Source: Candidatus Dormiibacter inghamiae
GTDB taxonomy: Bacteria; Chloroflexota; Dormibacteria; Dormibacterales; Dormibacteraceae
Assembly (NCBI GenBank): GCA_016464825.1
Contig: JAEKNQ010000019.1
Span: forward strand, 124,001-188,000
Reading direction: 5' to 3'
DNA: 64,000 bases
The notes below the pieces were generated by a model that searched no databases, was not told the DNA's origin, and saw only the letters and a list, made by a program, of their open reading frames with translations. The position numbers were made by a program, and so were the translations under genes. Shown one piece after another: positions 7,762-16,134 of the stretch. How positions within the stretch are numbered: position 1 is the stretch's first letter; every line of letters starts with the position of its first letter.

Positions 7762-8655
7762 GTGGCCGCAGCCGTGCATCTCGATGCCCAGGCTCATGAG
7801 CTCTTGACCGGAGCTCAGCTGGGCATGCTGGCAGTCAGCGGCCAGCAGCTGCCGCTCGTGAACCCGACTGCCTTCCACTTCGCCGGCCAGCGAATCCTCA
7901 CTACCACCTCGCGCCACGCTGTCAAGCTGCGGCTGGCGCGCCGGCAGGCCAGGGCGGCCTTCCTCGTCTCCTCCGGCCAGCGGGCGCTCAGCTTTGAAGG
8001 CCGGCTCGAGATCTTCGATCCGCTGGATCTGCGCAGTCAGCTCAGGGCTGCTCGGGAGGGACCCAGTTTCGCCCTGGGCTTGGCCGGCTATGCCCTGAAG
8101 CAGGCCGCGTACGCCGGCGGCTATCTGCTCGACCTCCCAGCGGTGCCCGGCCAGTGGTGGCCGCAGAACCGCATACTCCTGCGCTTCACCCCCGAGCGGG
8201 CGCGGGAATCGGGCCTGGACGCATCGGCGGAGGACGCCCTGCCGGCCAGATTGAAGCACCTGCCGCCCGGCTTCGCCTCTCCCCTGGCCGGCGAGGGGGA
8301 GGCCGCTCTCGCCTGGTGGGGAACTGGCGGGCTCGTGCTGACACCGGCGCTGTGGGCGGCCGCGCCGGACGGCGCCTTCCTCTGGGCCAACGGCCCGGCC
8401 GGCCGGGGGCCGTTTGCTGCCGCAGTGGCGATTGAGCACCGCCATCGTTTTCGGGCCAGCCGTCAGCTGGGAGTCTGCCTCAGAGGTCACCTGGCACCTG
8501 ACGACGAGGCAGCTGAGCGAGTGGCGGCGCGTTATCCAGTCCACGAGCTCGGCCAAGGCCGGGGCTATCGCCTGGACCTGGTCAAGGTCAGCTGGTGGCG
8601 CGGGTTTGGGGTCGGCACGCTCCCTGTGCTTTCGGCTGTGCGGGAGACCCGATGA
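7762..8655 (+). CDS. FMN-binding split-barrel (PNPOx-like) protein, probably two barrels
   Basis: 297 residues from GTG 7762. The first half reads like a pyridoxamine-phosphate-oxidase type barrel: GMLAVSGQQLPLVNPTAF, TTTSRHAVKLRLARRQARAAFL, then ALSFEGRLEIFDPLD. The second half (GTGGLVLTPALW, HRHRFRASRQLGVCLRG) has the strand pattern of a second, diverged barrel. Such proteins bind FMN, F420 or haem; cofactor and substrate are not evident. The stop overlaps the start of fdhD (ATGA), so the two are translationally coupled, but a functional link to formate dehydrogenase is only inference. Confidence 0.55.
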   Translation: MAAAVHLDAQAHELLTGAQLGMLAVSGQQLPLVNPTAFHFAGQRILTTTSRHAVKLRLARRQARAAFLVSSGQRALSFEGRLEIFDPLDLRSQLRAAREGPSFALGLAGYALKQAAYAGGYLLDLPAVPGQWWPQNRILLRFTPERARESGLDASAEDALPARLKHLPPGFASPLAGEGEAALAWWGTGGLVLTPALWAAAPDGAFLWANGPAGRGPFAAAVAIEHRHRFRASRQLGVCLRGHLAPDDEAAERVAARYPVHELGQGRGYRLDLVKVSWWRGFGVGTLPVLSAVRETR

Positions 8656-9482
8656 GAGAGGGTGAGGCCAGGGCCGTAACTGTCCGCTGGTCGGGCCAAG
8701 GTTGGCAGGAGCGAGCCGACCTGGTGGCAGTTGAGGAACCGCTCGAACTTCTGCTGGACGGCAGCCCGCTGACCCTTCTCATGCGCACGCCAGGAAACGA
8801 CGTGGAGTTGGCTTTGGGCCTGCTCTGGGCGGAGAGACTGGTGACTGCGCGTGAGCAGGTTAGCTCAGTTCGCCTGAGTGCCGACATCGGCGACCAGGGC
8901 GGCTTTGGTGAACCGGTTCTGCTGGAGTCGAATCGAGTGGACGTCTGGCTTTCGGGTGCCGCCGGCCGGCGGCCCGAGCGGTCGTTTCTCAGCAGCTCGG
9001 CCTGCGGAGTCTGCGGCGCCACCTCGCTGGCGGACCTGGCTCAGGACTTTCCAGTCCTTGATTCGGGTCTGTGCTTAGAGCCTGCGGCGCTGCTAAGGAT
9101 GGGCGAGGAGCTGCGCGGCGGTCAACCGAGCTTTCAGCGCACAGGCGGTCTGCATGCGGCGGCGCTGTTCGATGGGGCCGGACGGATGCAGACGGCGCGG
9201 GAGGACATCGGGCGTCACAACGCGGTGGACAAGGTCGTCGGCCGAGCGCTCCTCGACGGCCGACTGCCCTGCGCCGACTCGGTTCTTGTTGTCAGCGGCC
9301 GTGGTGGTTACGAGATCGTCCAGAAAGCAGTGGCGGCCGGCATCCCGTTAGTCGCCGCGGTTGGCGCTCCGTCCAGCCTCGCAGTTGCGGTGGCGGACAG
9401 ATTTCGGCTGACGCTGGTCGGCTTCCTCCGCGATGGCCGTTTCAACGTCTACAGCGCCCCGGAGCGGCTCCAGCCGGACTAG
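8652..9482 (+). CDS. fdhD: Formate dehydrogenase accessory sulfurtransferase FdhD
   Basis: 276 residues. FdhD moves sulfur from a cysteine desulfurase to the molybdenum (bis-MGD) cofactor of formate dehydrogenase. The conserved SSSACGVCG holds the paired active-site cysteines, and TAREDIGRHNAVDKVVG is the family's most conserved block, followed by VVSGRGGYEIVQKA. ATG 8652 overlaps the preceding stop. No formate dehydrogenase is encoded in the window, so the client enzyme is elsewhere; the xanthine dehydrogenase at 21.7-25.3 kb uses a different molybdenum cofactor form. Confidence 0.93.
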   Translation: MREGEARAVTVRWSGQGWQERADLVAVEEPLELLLDGSPLTLLMRTPGNDVELALGLLWAERLVTAREQVSSVRLSADIGDQGGFGEPVLLESNRVDVWLSGAAGRRPERSFLSSSACGVCGATSLADLAQDFPVLDSGLCLEPAALLRMGEELRGGQPSFQRTGGLHAAALFDGAGRMQTAREDIGRHNAVDKVVGRALLDGRLPCADSVLVVSGRGGYEIVQKAVAAGIPLVAAVGAPSSLAVAVADRFRLTLVGFLRDGRFNVYSAPERLQPD

Positions 9483-9556
9483 CCTATTCGCGGTTGCCCA
9501 AGTGTCACGTTCTGCGTTCAGGACTCTGGATGGCCTGCGGGTGGCATCATTGGCTC

Positions 9557-10249
9557 ATGCCCTACCACGAGCGCCCGACCCCGGTGGCGGGCGCCGTGCT
9601 CTGGCGCCGCAGCGTGGGGTCTGCACCGGAGCTGACGCGAATCCTGCCCGACGGTTGTGTCGATCTCTTATGGGACGGGCGCCGCCTTTTCGTCGCGGGA
9701 CCAGACACTGCAGCCCGCCGGCACCAGAGCGAAGCTGGCGCGTCCTACGTCGGGCTCCGCTTCTCTGGGGGGACCGGTCCGGCCCTGCTCGGCGTGCCGG
9801 CTGACCAGGTCCGCGACCAGACGCCGAACCTAGAGGAGTTATGGCCTTTGCGCCAGGCGCGATGTTTGGCCGAGCGGGTGGCGAACAACCCCGAGGCAGC
9901 CCTGGAGGCGTGGGCGATCGAACGCGCCAGGTCCTCCGAGATCGACCCGCTCGGACCGCGAGTCCTCGGGCTGGCGGCGGCTGGGACACCGGTCGCGGTG
10001 ATGGCCGAGCGACTGGACCTCAGCCCCCGGCATCTGTACCGGCGCTGCCTGCCCATCTTCGGCTATGGGCCTCGCCGGCTGGCGCGGGTGCTGCGGCTGG
10101 GCCGAGCCGTCGGCGAAGTGCGGATGGGCCTGCCGTTGGCTCAGGTCGCGGCAGGGTGCGGCTACGTCGACCAGGCGCACCTGTCGAGAGAGATGCGGGC
10201 GCTGAAGACGACGCCGGGCGGACTACTTCGGGAGCTAGCTGGGCGGTAG
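9557..10249 (+). CDS. AraC-family transcriptional regulator
   Basis: 230 residues from ATG 9557. The N-terminal half (ELTRILPDGCVDLLWDGRRLFVAGPD) is the DUF6597-like sensor found in many small AraC regulators. The C-terminal AraC double helix-turn-helix is clear: PVAVMAERLDLSPRHLYRRC for the first and LAQVAAGCGYVDQAHLSREM for the second, with the typical GYVDQAHLSREMR turn. It binds DNA and likely controls neighbouring genes. Its 3' end overlaps the convergent VOC gene by 15 bases, making that gene a plausible target. Confidence 0.85.
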   Translation: MPYHERPTPVAGAVLWRRSVGSAPELTRILPDGCVDLLWDGRRLFVAGPDTAARRHQSEAGASYVGLRFSGGTGPALLGVPADQVRDQTPNLEELWPLRQARCLAERVANNPEAALEAWAIERARSSEIDPLGPRVLGLAAAGTPVAVMAERLDLSPRHLYRRCLPIFGYGPRRLARVLRLGRAVGEVRMGLPLAQVAAGCGYVDQAHLSREMRALKTTPGGLLRELAGR

Positions 10250-10636
10250 CGGAGCGAACAGGTCGACCGGCGTGCCATCGGGATCGTGCACTACGGAGTA
10301 GCGCATGCCCCAGAAGGCATCCCAGGGCGCGAGGTGACCTTCGTAGCCGGCTCCGATGAGCTCGGCCCAGGCAGCGTCGACCTCGGCCGGGCTGTCACAG
10401 GCGAAGGCCAGGGCGGCCCGGTGGCCGCCTCTCCCAGGCGGGGACCATCCCGGATCGAAAGAGCGGATGGTTTCCTCGGTGTCCCAGGCCAGGCGCATGC
10501 CGCCGCCGAACTCGGCATCCACGTGCGGCTGTCCGTCCGCCTCCGGTGGGACGTCGAGACCCAAGCGGCGGTAGAAGGCAAGGGTGGCGGCCATGTCAGA
10601 CACCACCAGCTCGATAAGGGCAGGGCGAAGTTTCAT
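10235..10636 (-). CDS. VOC-superfamily (glyoxalase/bleomycin-resistance-like) protein
   Basis: 133 residues with two beta-alpha-beta-beta-beta modules: IELVVSDMAATLAFYRRLGLDVP at the N-terminus and VHDPDGTPVDLFAPL at the C-terminus, the common VOC ending. Metal ligands are partly conserved (E9, H39-type position, D near 120), so enzymatic function is uncertain; antibiotic-binding or dioxygenase-like roles are also possible. It is convergent with and overlaps the AraC regulator gene. Confidence 0.8.
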   Translation of the reverse strand: MKLRPALIELVVSDMAATLAFYRRLGLDVPPEADGQPHVDAEFGGGMRLAWDTEETIRSFDPGWSPPGRGGHRAALAFACDSPAEVDAAWAELIGAGYEGHLAPWDAFWGMRYSVVHDPDGTPVDLFAPLPPS

Positions 10637-10744
10637 GCTTCGGACAGTAGCTGGCTTCGGGCGTTGATGTATTGGACGCTTCGGACGGGACGACCAGGCT
10701 GCCCGCCGGCCATCTTCACCGCCGATCCTCAGCGCACTGTGGAG

Positions 10745-11704
10745 CTAAGGGCGCGAGCAGAAGTGATTGGTGGCGGTGATCAGAGCCTGGCGCGTGCCGG
10801 CGCAGTCCGCGCCATGTCCCGCGTCACCGACGAGCACGAGCTCGGAGTCGGGCCACACCTGCGCGAGTTCCCACGCAATGTCCGGCGGACCGCTCACATC
10901 GAGGCGGCCTTGGATCATCGCGCCCGGGATGCCCGCCAGCTTGCTCGCCTCCCGGAGGAGCTGCCCGTCCTCGAGCCACGCGGCATGTCTCCAATAGTGG
11001 GTGACCAAGCGCGCAAAGCCGAGACGGAACACCGGATCTTCGTACCGGGGGTCCGGGCCGTGATTCGAGGCCAGGGCGACGTGAGAATCCTCCCAGTCAC
11101 ACCAGTCCTTGGCAGCCTTCTCATGCACGCCGGGATCGGGATCATGCAGCAGCCGGCTGTACGCCTCCACAAGGTCGCCCTCGCGATCAGCTGCCGGGAC
11201 GCCATCTCGAAATCGCGCCCATTCGGCCGGGAAGAACCTGCGCATGTCGTGTGTTACCCAGTCCACCTCCCGACGGGTGGTCGTCACGACGCTGAAGAGG
11301 ATTAGCTCCGACACGCGCTGTGGATGCGCCTCGGCGTAAGCCAAGCCAAGCGTTGCACCCCACGAGCCCCCAAAGACCAGCCACCGCTCGATACCGAGGT
11401 ATCGGCGCAGACGCTCCAAGTCAGCCAGCAGGTGCCCGGTGGTGTTGGTGGACAGGTCAGCCGCGGGATCGCTCGCTCGCGGCGTGCTCCGGCCGCAGCC
11501 GCGCTGGTCGAAGAGGATGATCCGGTAGGCGACCGGGTCGAAGTATCGACGCCAGGGGGGCGCGCTCCCCGACCCGGGGCCACCGTGCAGCACAACTGCA
11601 GGCTTGCCGCCGGGGTTGCCACTGGCTTCCCAGTACACGCGGTTGCCGTCGCCCACGTCGAGCCGGCCTTGGTCGTATGGCTCGATGTCGGGGTACAGCT
11701 CCAC
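10745..11704 (-). CDS. pip: Prolyl aminopeptidase (proline iminopeptidase)
   Basis: 319 residues, the normal size for the S33 family, which removes N-terminal proline from peptides in the cytosol. HGGPGSG near residue 40 forms the oxyanion hole, VFGGSWGATLGLAYA carries the nucleophile Ser114, GRLDVSGPPD holds the catalytic Asp and VGDAGHG the His. The start is GTG at 11704, since no in-frame ATG lies upstream before a stop. It follows the RibD-like gene on the same strand with a 24-base gap. Confidence 0.92.
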   Translation of the reverse strand: MELYPDIEPYDQGRLDVGDGNRVYWEASGNPGGKPAVVLHGGPGSGSAPPWRRYFDPVAYRIILFDQRGCGRSTPRASDPAADLSTNTTGHLLADLERLRRYLGIERWLVFGGSWGATLGLAYAEAHPQRVSELILFSVVTTTRREVDWVTHDMRRFFPAEWARFRDGVPAADREGDLVEAYSRLLHDPDPGVHEKAAKDWCDWEDSHVALASNHGPDPRYEDPVFRLGFARLVTHYWRHAAWLEDGQLLREASKLAGIPGAMIQGRLDVSGPPDIAWELAQVWPDSELVLVGDAGHGADCAGTRQALITATNHFCSRP

Positions 11705-11728
11705 CAGTGTCCCGTCCAGATCCAGCGC

Positions 11729-12520
11729 CTAGTCGGGTTGATTGAGACCGTAGCGCAGGAATAGGTACGAGCCGCTGGTCTTGACGGTGCGGAGCCGAGC
11801 CTGAGCGAAGCTGCCGACCGGCAGCGCCAAGCCTTCGAGGAGGCCGAGCCGGTTCGCATCAGCCTGACGGCCGGCCAGAACCGGGGCGACTGTCAGGAAC
11901 AGCTCGTCCACCGCTCCATCCGCGACAAAACTCCCCACGAGATGCGGGCCACCCTCGGTCAGTAGGCGGCGGCAACCGTGGGCCAGCACTGCCTCTTTGA
12001 TGGTGCCGCCTCTCAGAGGCGCGGTGCCCAGCGACTTCACCTCGCACTTCGCCGGCAAGCGGCGCCGCAGGCTGGCAGCGGCCTCGTCGCTGGTGAGTAC
12101 CAGCGCTCCCTGACCAAGGGCTGGTTCGGCCGGGTCGACCTCCCCGCGGGCGGTGACGACCACCAGCAGGGGATCAGGCTTTGCCAGCGACCTGTAACCG
12201 TCGGCTTCCGGCGGCCCCAGCTGCGCAGCTGACCAGAGTTGGCCGCCCTCGCTGCGAAGGGTGGCGGCGCCGGTGATGACCGCATCCGCAAGCGCCCGGA
12301 GCAGGCCCATGATGAAGCGGTCGGCAGGGTTTCGGTCGGAGACGGCGGAGCCCGAGCGGCGACGGCGCTCGAGGGCAGCCACTCCGTCGATGCTGGTGAC
12401 AAAGTTCGCGCTCAGGCTGCCCGTGGCCAGCTGGAGCCCACCGCCGTAGAGGCGGCTCAAGTCGGGGGGCAGTTCGCCATCGGCTGTCGGCTCAGTGACA
12501 AGCGTCAGCAGCGGCTCCAT
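11729..12520 (-). CDS. RibD C-terminal / dihydrofolate-reductase-like pyrimidine reductase
   Basis: 263 residues from ATG 12520. The DHFR-like fold of the RibD reductase domain is recognisable: SANFVTSIDGVAAL near residue 40, RNPADRFIMGLLRALADAVITGAATLRSEG for the NADPH-side helix and Gly loop, and RRLLTEGGPHLVGSFVADGAVDELFLTVAPVL, the family's EGGP motif. RibD reductases make the ribitylaminopyrimidine of riboflavin synthesis; stand-alone members like this often have other or unknown substrates. No riboflavin genes are nearby. Divergent from the CPBP gene. Confidence 0.82.
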   Translation of the reverse strand: MEPLLTLVTEPTADGELPPDLSRLYGGGLQLATGSLSANFVTSIDGVAALERRRRSGSAVSDRNPADRFIMGLLRALADAVITGAATLRSEGGQLWSAAQLGPPEADGYRSLAKPDPLLVVVTARGEVDPAEPALGQGALVLTSDEAAASLRRRLPAKCEVKSLGTAPLRGGTIKEAVLAHGCRRLLTEGGPHLVGSFVADGAVDELFLTVAPVLAGRQADANRLGLLEGLALPVGSFAQARLRTVKTSGSYLFLRYGLNQPD

Positions 12521-12563
12521 GCAGCCCAAGCATGCAGCACCGCGGCTCCACTACCTTTCAGCC

Positions 12564-13133
12564 ATGTATTGGCTGGCCGCGCACACCGCGACGGCTCCCT
12601 GGCGTCGCGCGTTGTGGCTGGCGCTGCTGGTGTTGGCCCTGGAGGCAGTCCGCACCCTGGCCGGCCGGGGGCCGGGTTGGGCCAGCGTGTCGCTCCTGGT
12701 CGGCGGCCTGGCGCTGTGCCTGACAGCTGTGCGGAGCACGCCGGCGGCTCTCGGCCTGGGCTGGGATCGGCTTCCTGAGCGGCTGCTGGGCGGTCTCGGC
12801 CTGGCGGTCGTGCTACTCCTGCCGGCAGCTGCGCGGTGGGGTGGCGGACCCACGCTGGGGCCTGAGCTGGCCCTGGCCGCGATAGCTGTCTCGGTCGGCG
12901 AGGAGATCGCATTTCGCGGCGTCCTCTTCAGCACCCTGCTCGAGGTGGGTGGTCCAGCGCTGGCGGTTCTCGGCAGCACAGCGCTCTGGACACTTGCCCA
13001 CGCTCTGGCACATCCACCCCAATTTCTGCCGGCGGTCGCCGGGGCAGGCCTACTCCTCAGTCTCTGGCGCTGGGCCTGCCGAGACCTGGTAGGGCCGGTC
13101 GTCGGCCACGTGTTGGCTGATCTCGCCCTGTGA
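12564..13133 (+). CDS. CPBP-family intramembrane metalloprotease
   Basis: 189 residues with several hydrophobic segments and the CPBP/Rce1 motif VGEEIAFRGVLFSTLLE (Glu-Glu-x-x-x-Arg) near residue 113, followed by LWTLAHALAHPPQFLP (the second motif with conserved His) and VVGHVLADLAL at the end. The family includes prenyl-CAAX proteases and bacterial immunity or processing proteases within the membrane. ATG 12564 is the start. Its stop overlaps the GTG of the next gene (GTGA), which encodes a membrane-anchored extracytoplasmic protein and could be a partner. Confidence 0.82.
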   Translation: MYWLAAHTATAPWRRALWLALLVLALEAVRTLAGRGPGWASVSLLVGGLALCLTAVRSTPAALGLGWDRLPERLLGGLGLAVVLLLPAAARWGGGPTLGPELALAAIAVSVGEEIAFRGVLFSTLLEVGGPALAVLGSTALWTLAHALAHPPQFLPAVAGAGLLLSLWRWACRDLVGPVVGHVLADLAL

Positions 13134-13909
13134 GGCGGAAGCCGGCACTCCTCCTGATATTGGCAGCCGTTGCCTACGTGGTTGCGGCCTGGGCGGTGAC
13201 GCCTGGCTTCTACGACGGCTTCACGCAGCAGCAGCCCTACCGCTGGACCAATCCACCGCCCGCCTTCAAGAACAATAACCAGCCGCCGCTTTCTGGGCGC
13301 GCCCAGGCCAAGGTGGCAGCCAACGGCCAGGTGGATCCCGGCACCGTGGCGACCGACGACGGGCAGGCTTCGGTTACCTTCGCGCCTGGCGCCTTCGTCG
13401 CGCCCGCCGATCGCTCCCCGGTGACAGTCAGCATCGCACCTGTCACCAACTACCCCAATCCGAGCGGACTGCAGGTCGCCACCAATGTCTACTGCTTCAC
13501 CGCCAGCGCGGCGCTGAAGCGGGGCAAGGATGTGCTGATCACGCTCACCTACTCAGACCAGCTGCCCGCACCGGCTGACATCTACGGCTACCGCGACCAG
13601 GGACCGTGGCAGAAGCTGGGCAGCACAGGCTCGGCGGCCCCGTTCACAATCTCTGTACGCAGCGCTGGTCTGGGCTGTTTCGCCGGCGCCTACCCGGCCC
13701 AAGCGGGGCAGAACGCGCAGGGTACCCGATTGGGCGGCGGCCAGACGCTGCCGATCATAGTTGCCGCTGCGATCCTCATCCTGGTGCTGGCAGGCCTCCC
13801 GCTGGCACTCCTGCGGCGGCGCCAGAGCGAGCCACCGCCGCCTCCACCACCGGCCGACCCACCCTCCGAACCGAGGCATCGCAAGCGGCGACCAGGCAGC
13901 CGGCGCTAA
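13130..13909 (+). CDS. Unknown bitopic membrane protein with extracytoplasmic beta-rich domain
   Basis: 259 residues. An N-terminal hydrophobic segment (residues about 5-23) is followed by a proline-rich linker, a beta-rich region (QASVTFAPGAFVAP, SPVTVSIAPVT, DVLITLTYSDQLP) resembling a ZU5- or Ig-like sandwich, a second membrane segment (about 207-228) and a cytosolic tail with seven prolines in a row and many Arg/Lys. The N-terminal segment may be a signal peptide or anchor. No known family recognised. It overlaps the CPBP gene by four bases and the convergent aminotransferase by four. Confidence 0.6.
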   Translation: MRRKPALLLILAAVAYVVAAWAVTPGFYDGFTQQQPYRWTNPPPAFKNNNQPPLSGRAQAKVAANGQVDPGTVATDDGQASVTFAPGAFVAPADRSPVTVSIAPVTNYPNPSGLQVATNVYCFTASAALKRGKDVLITLTYSDQLPAPADIYGYRDQGPWQKLGSTGSAAPFTISVRSAGLGCFAGAYPAQAGQNAQGTRLGGGQTLPIIVAAAILILVLAGLPLALLRRRQSEPPPPPPPADPPSEPRHRKRRPGSRR

Positions 13910-15255
13910 TCCGCAGGCAGCAGCCTCTCGTCTCGCAGCCGGCGAAGCGACTTCTCGAAGGCGGCCGCCGTCTGCTCGATGTCGGCTTCGCTGTGAGCGC
14001 TGGAGACCAGGCCCGAATTGCCGTGAAAGATGTGCACGCCTTCCAGCAGCATGGCGGCCTGGAGAGGGTCGGCCACCTCGGTCGGGAGGCCCTGCTTCAA
14101 CTCTGCGGCTTTGGGGCCGAGAGCCCATTCGCTGGAATCACCGGCGGGGCGCTCGCCTGCCACGACCCGAAAGGTGGAGCTCTCGCCATGGACGAAGCCT
14201 TTCACCCCTGCCCTGTCAAAAGCCGCCGCCAGCTCGGTCCGCAGCCACTGGGCCAGCTCGTCGGCGCGCGACTGCTGAGAGCCGTCGGCCACCGCGTCGA
14301 GCATGGCGATCCCCGCCGCTGCGGAGATGGGATGGCCGTTGTGCGTGCCTGGGTGGCTCACCTTCACAGCGTCCCCGGCGCGGAAGCCCAGCACTTCCAT
14401 CACCTGAGCCGAGCCGGCCAGCGCCCCGCCCGGCATGCCGCCGGCCACTATCTTGGCCAGGCTGGTCAGGTCAGGAGTCACCCCGGCCACCTGCTGAACG
14501 CCGCCGGGCGACCAGCGAAAGCCTGTCACGACCTCGTCGAACATGAGCAGCGTGCCTGTCGCGGCGGTCAGCCGGCGCAGTCCTTCCAGGAATTCCCGCG
14601 AGAGCGGCAGCGCGCCCCAGCTGGCGCCGCTTGGCTCCAGGATCACCGCCGCCACCTGCCTGTCGCTGAGGGCGGTCTCGACCTCGCCCAGCTCCGGCTT
14701 GACCACCCGGGTGACCGCCAAGAGAGCGGCGGGCACCCCCGCCGGGGCCGAGCGGCCGGGCGGCAGGTCGGCGCCGATCTTGGCAGTGTCGTGCCAACCG
14801 TGGAAGTGGCCCTCGAACTTGAGCACCTGATCCCGGCCCGTGAACCCGCGCGCCACCTGGAGGCCTAGCATGGTGGCCTCGGTGCCGCTGCTCGTGAAGC
14901 AGACTCGCTCGGCGGCCGGAACCAGCCGGCAGATGCGCTCAGCCCATTCCGCCTCCAGCTCGTGGGAAGCGCCGCCGTGGAGCAGCCGATCAGCGTTGGC
15001 CCGGATCGCTTCCACCACCTGCGGCGGGTTATGCCCGAGCAGTAGAGCGCCGTGTCCCATCACGTAGCAGATGAGGTCATGCCCGTCGACGTCCTGCTTG
15101 TGGCTGCCTGCGGCTCTGCTGACCAGGAGCGGGAAGGGAGCCGCGTGCCGGATATCGTGGGTGATACCGCTGGGCAGGCTCTGGCTGGCGCGGAGGAAGA
15201 GTTCTCGAGAGCGCGGGTTCGCTGCCGCCCACTCGTCCAGGATGGGGGAGATCAT
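13906..15255 (-). CDS. Class III aminotransferase, glutamate-1-semialdehyde aminomutase-like
   Basis: 449 residues, fold type I PLP enzyme. Seen: CFTSSGTEATMLGLQVARGFTGR (phosphate-binding loop), LMFDEVVTGFRWSPGG (PLP Asp), SLAKIVAGGMPGGALAG with the Schiff-base Lys, and HPGTHNGHPISAAAG. It resembles HemL, but no other haem gene is near, and its ATG overlaps the stop of the zinc ribbon that ends the phenylacetate operon (ATGA). It may therefore be an omega-type transaminase co-expressed with paa genes. Substrate is undecided; true GSA aminomutase remains possible. Confidence 0.85.
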   Translation of the reverse strand: MISPILDEWAAANPRSRELFLRASQSLPSGITHDIRHAAPFPLLVSRAAGSHKQDVDGHDLICYVMGHGALLLGHNPPQVVEAIRANADRLLHGGASHELEAEWAERICRLVPAAERVCFTSSGTEATMLGLQVARGFTGRDQVLKFEGHFHGWHDTAKIGADLPPGRSAPAGVPAALLAVTRVVKPELGEVETALSDRQVAAVILEPSGASWGALPLSREFLEGLRRLTAATGTLLMFDEVVTGFRWSPGGVQQVAGVTPDLTSLAKIVAGGMPGGALAGSAQVMEVLGFRAGDAVKVSHPGTHNGHPISAAAGIAMLDAVADGSQQSRADELAQWLRTELAAAFDRAGVKGFVHGESSTFRVVAGERPAGDSSEWALGPKAAELKQGLPTEVADPLQAAMLLEGVHIFHGNSGLVSSAHSEADIEQTAAAFEKSLRRLRDERLLPAD

Positions 15256-15446
15256 GGCTCCTCAGTGTCGTACTTGACAGCTTCGAAAAGCGTGCCGCAC
15301 GCCTCGCAGCGAAACTGCAGCGTCATCGCCTGCGTCCCAAAGAGAGAGATGACTGCCGCGCGCTTAGAGCCGCAGTGGGGGCAGCGGGGGCTGCTCCGGG
15401 GCGGGCCTGGTTCGGCTGAAGGATCAGACTCGGGCGGCGGCGTAAC
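15252..15446 (-). CDS. Orphan PaaD-type C-terminal zinc ribbon, start unresolved
   Basis: The coding part is unmistakable: CPHCGSKRAAVISLFGTQAM, then FRCEACGTLFEAVKYD, a four-Cys ribbon that in most bacteria is the C-terminal domain of PaaD. The PaaD gene here (16367-16687) lacks it. The frame has no ATG, GTG, TTG or CTG after ATG 15524, which lies 100 bases inside paaC. A strong AGGAGG (inside paaC) precedes GTT at 15446-15444 by six bases. The coordinates given start there only as a minimum. The stop overlaps the aminotransferase start. Translation route is unknown; see the findings. Confidence 0.6.
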   Translation of the reverse strand, partial: VTPPPESDPSAEPGPPRSSPRCPHCGSKRAAVISLFGTQAMTLQFRCEACGTLFEAVKYDTEEP

Positions 15447-16134
15447 GGTTCTCCTCCAGGCCGCGCAGCATGCCGAAGGTGCGCTCGTCGATCTGACCCG
15501 GCCGGGATCGCCGGCGCCGGGCATCCCAGGACGCCCAATCGAACTGAAGTTCAGGCGCGGCGCTGTCCAACCGCTCCTCCAGCCTTGCTCGCAGTTCGCC
15601 TGGTCCCAGGGCCAGGGCGCCTGAGCTGTGAAGCTGCGCAACCTCGCCGTCGGGCGGCCCGAACCACTCCAGCGCCTCCTGCCAGGCTGCCGTCAGCGGC
15701 GCCTGGTCGATCCCAGCCCGGAGCCAGCTCCGGCCGTGCAGGAAGTGATAGCGCTCCTCCATCAGCATCTTGCGCAAGCGGGTCTTCAGCACTTCAGTGC
15801 TGCCTTCCACCATCGCCTGCAGCATCACGCTGAACGCTGTGTCCAGGACTGCATTCGCGGCAACGAAGTGGCCCCAGGAGGCGAAGGATTCGTCGAAAAA
15901 GGCAAGGTTGAGATAGCTCGCGGCATTGCTCTCCCGGACGGGGTCGCGGGGATCGTCCCCCAGCGGGTCCAGGCAGCCATATAGCACGCGCGAATGCCCC
16001 AGGTCGTCCAGGCCCATGGCGGCGGCCGCGATGTCAGCTTCCAGCGAAGGCGCGCGGGTGGCCCATTCGGCGTAGCGCAGGCCGAGCAGCTGCTTGTTGT
16101 CAGCTAGGCTCAGGACCAGCGCGCCGAGGCTCAC
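15424..16134 (-). CDS. paaC: Phenylacetyl-CoA 1,2-epoxidase structural subunit PaaC
   Basis: 236 residues, ferritin-like helical protein that pairs with PaaA in the ring-1,2-epoxidase of aerobic phenylacetate breakdown. DDLGHSRVLYG and LMEERYHFLHGRSW resemble the diiron-type helices, which in PaaC are only partly kept. DNKQLLGLRYAEWATRAPSLE at the N-terminus is the family start. GTG at 16134 overlaps the paaB stop by four bases. The C-terminal codons carry an AGGAGG that could serve the following zinc ribbon. Confidence 0.92.
   Translation of the reverse strand: MSLGALVLSLADNKQLLGLRYAEWATRAPSLEADIAAAAMGLDDLGHSRVLYGCLDPLGDDPRDPVRESNAASYLNLAFFDESFASWGHFVAANAVLDTAFSVMLQAMVEGSTEVLKTRLRKMLMEERYHFLHGRSWLRAGIDQAPLTAAWQEALEWFGPPDGEVAQLHSSGALALGPGELRARLEERLDSAAPELQFDWASWDARRRRSRPGQIDERTFGMLRGLEENRYAAARV

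Noticed and set aside
7126-8556. Long minus-strand open frame of 476 codons
   Set aside because: It lies antisense to the SRPBCC and FMN-barrel genes, has no domain similarity, and is Arg/Gly/Ser-rich as expected of a shadow frame in high-GC DNA.
13906-15255. Naming the class III aminotransferase hemL
   Set aside because: Motifs are shared by many class III enzymes, and its coupling to the phenylacetate operon does not suggest haem synthesis.
15424-15446. prfB-like programmed +1 frameshift at the paaC stop
   Set aside because: The GTC TGA context does not allow the P-site tRNA to re-pair in +1 as CUU UGA does; kept only as one option in the finding.
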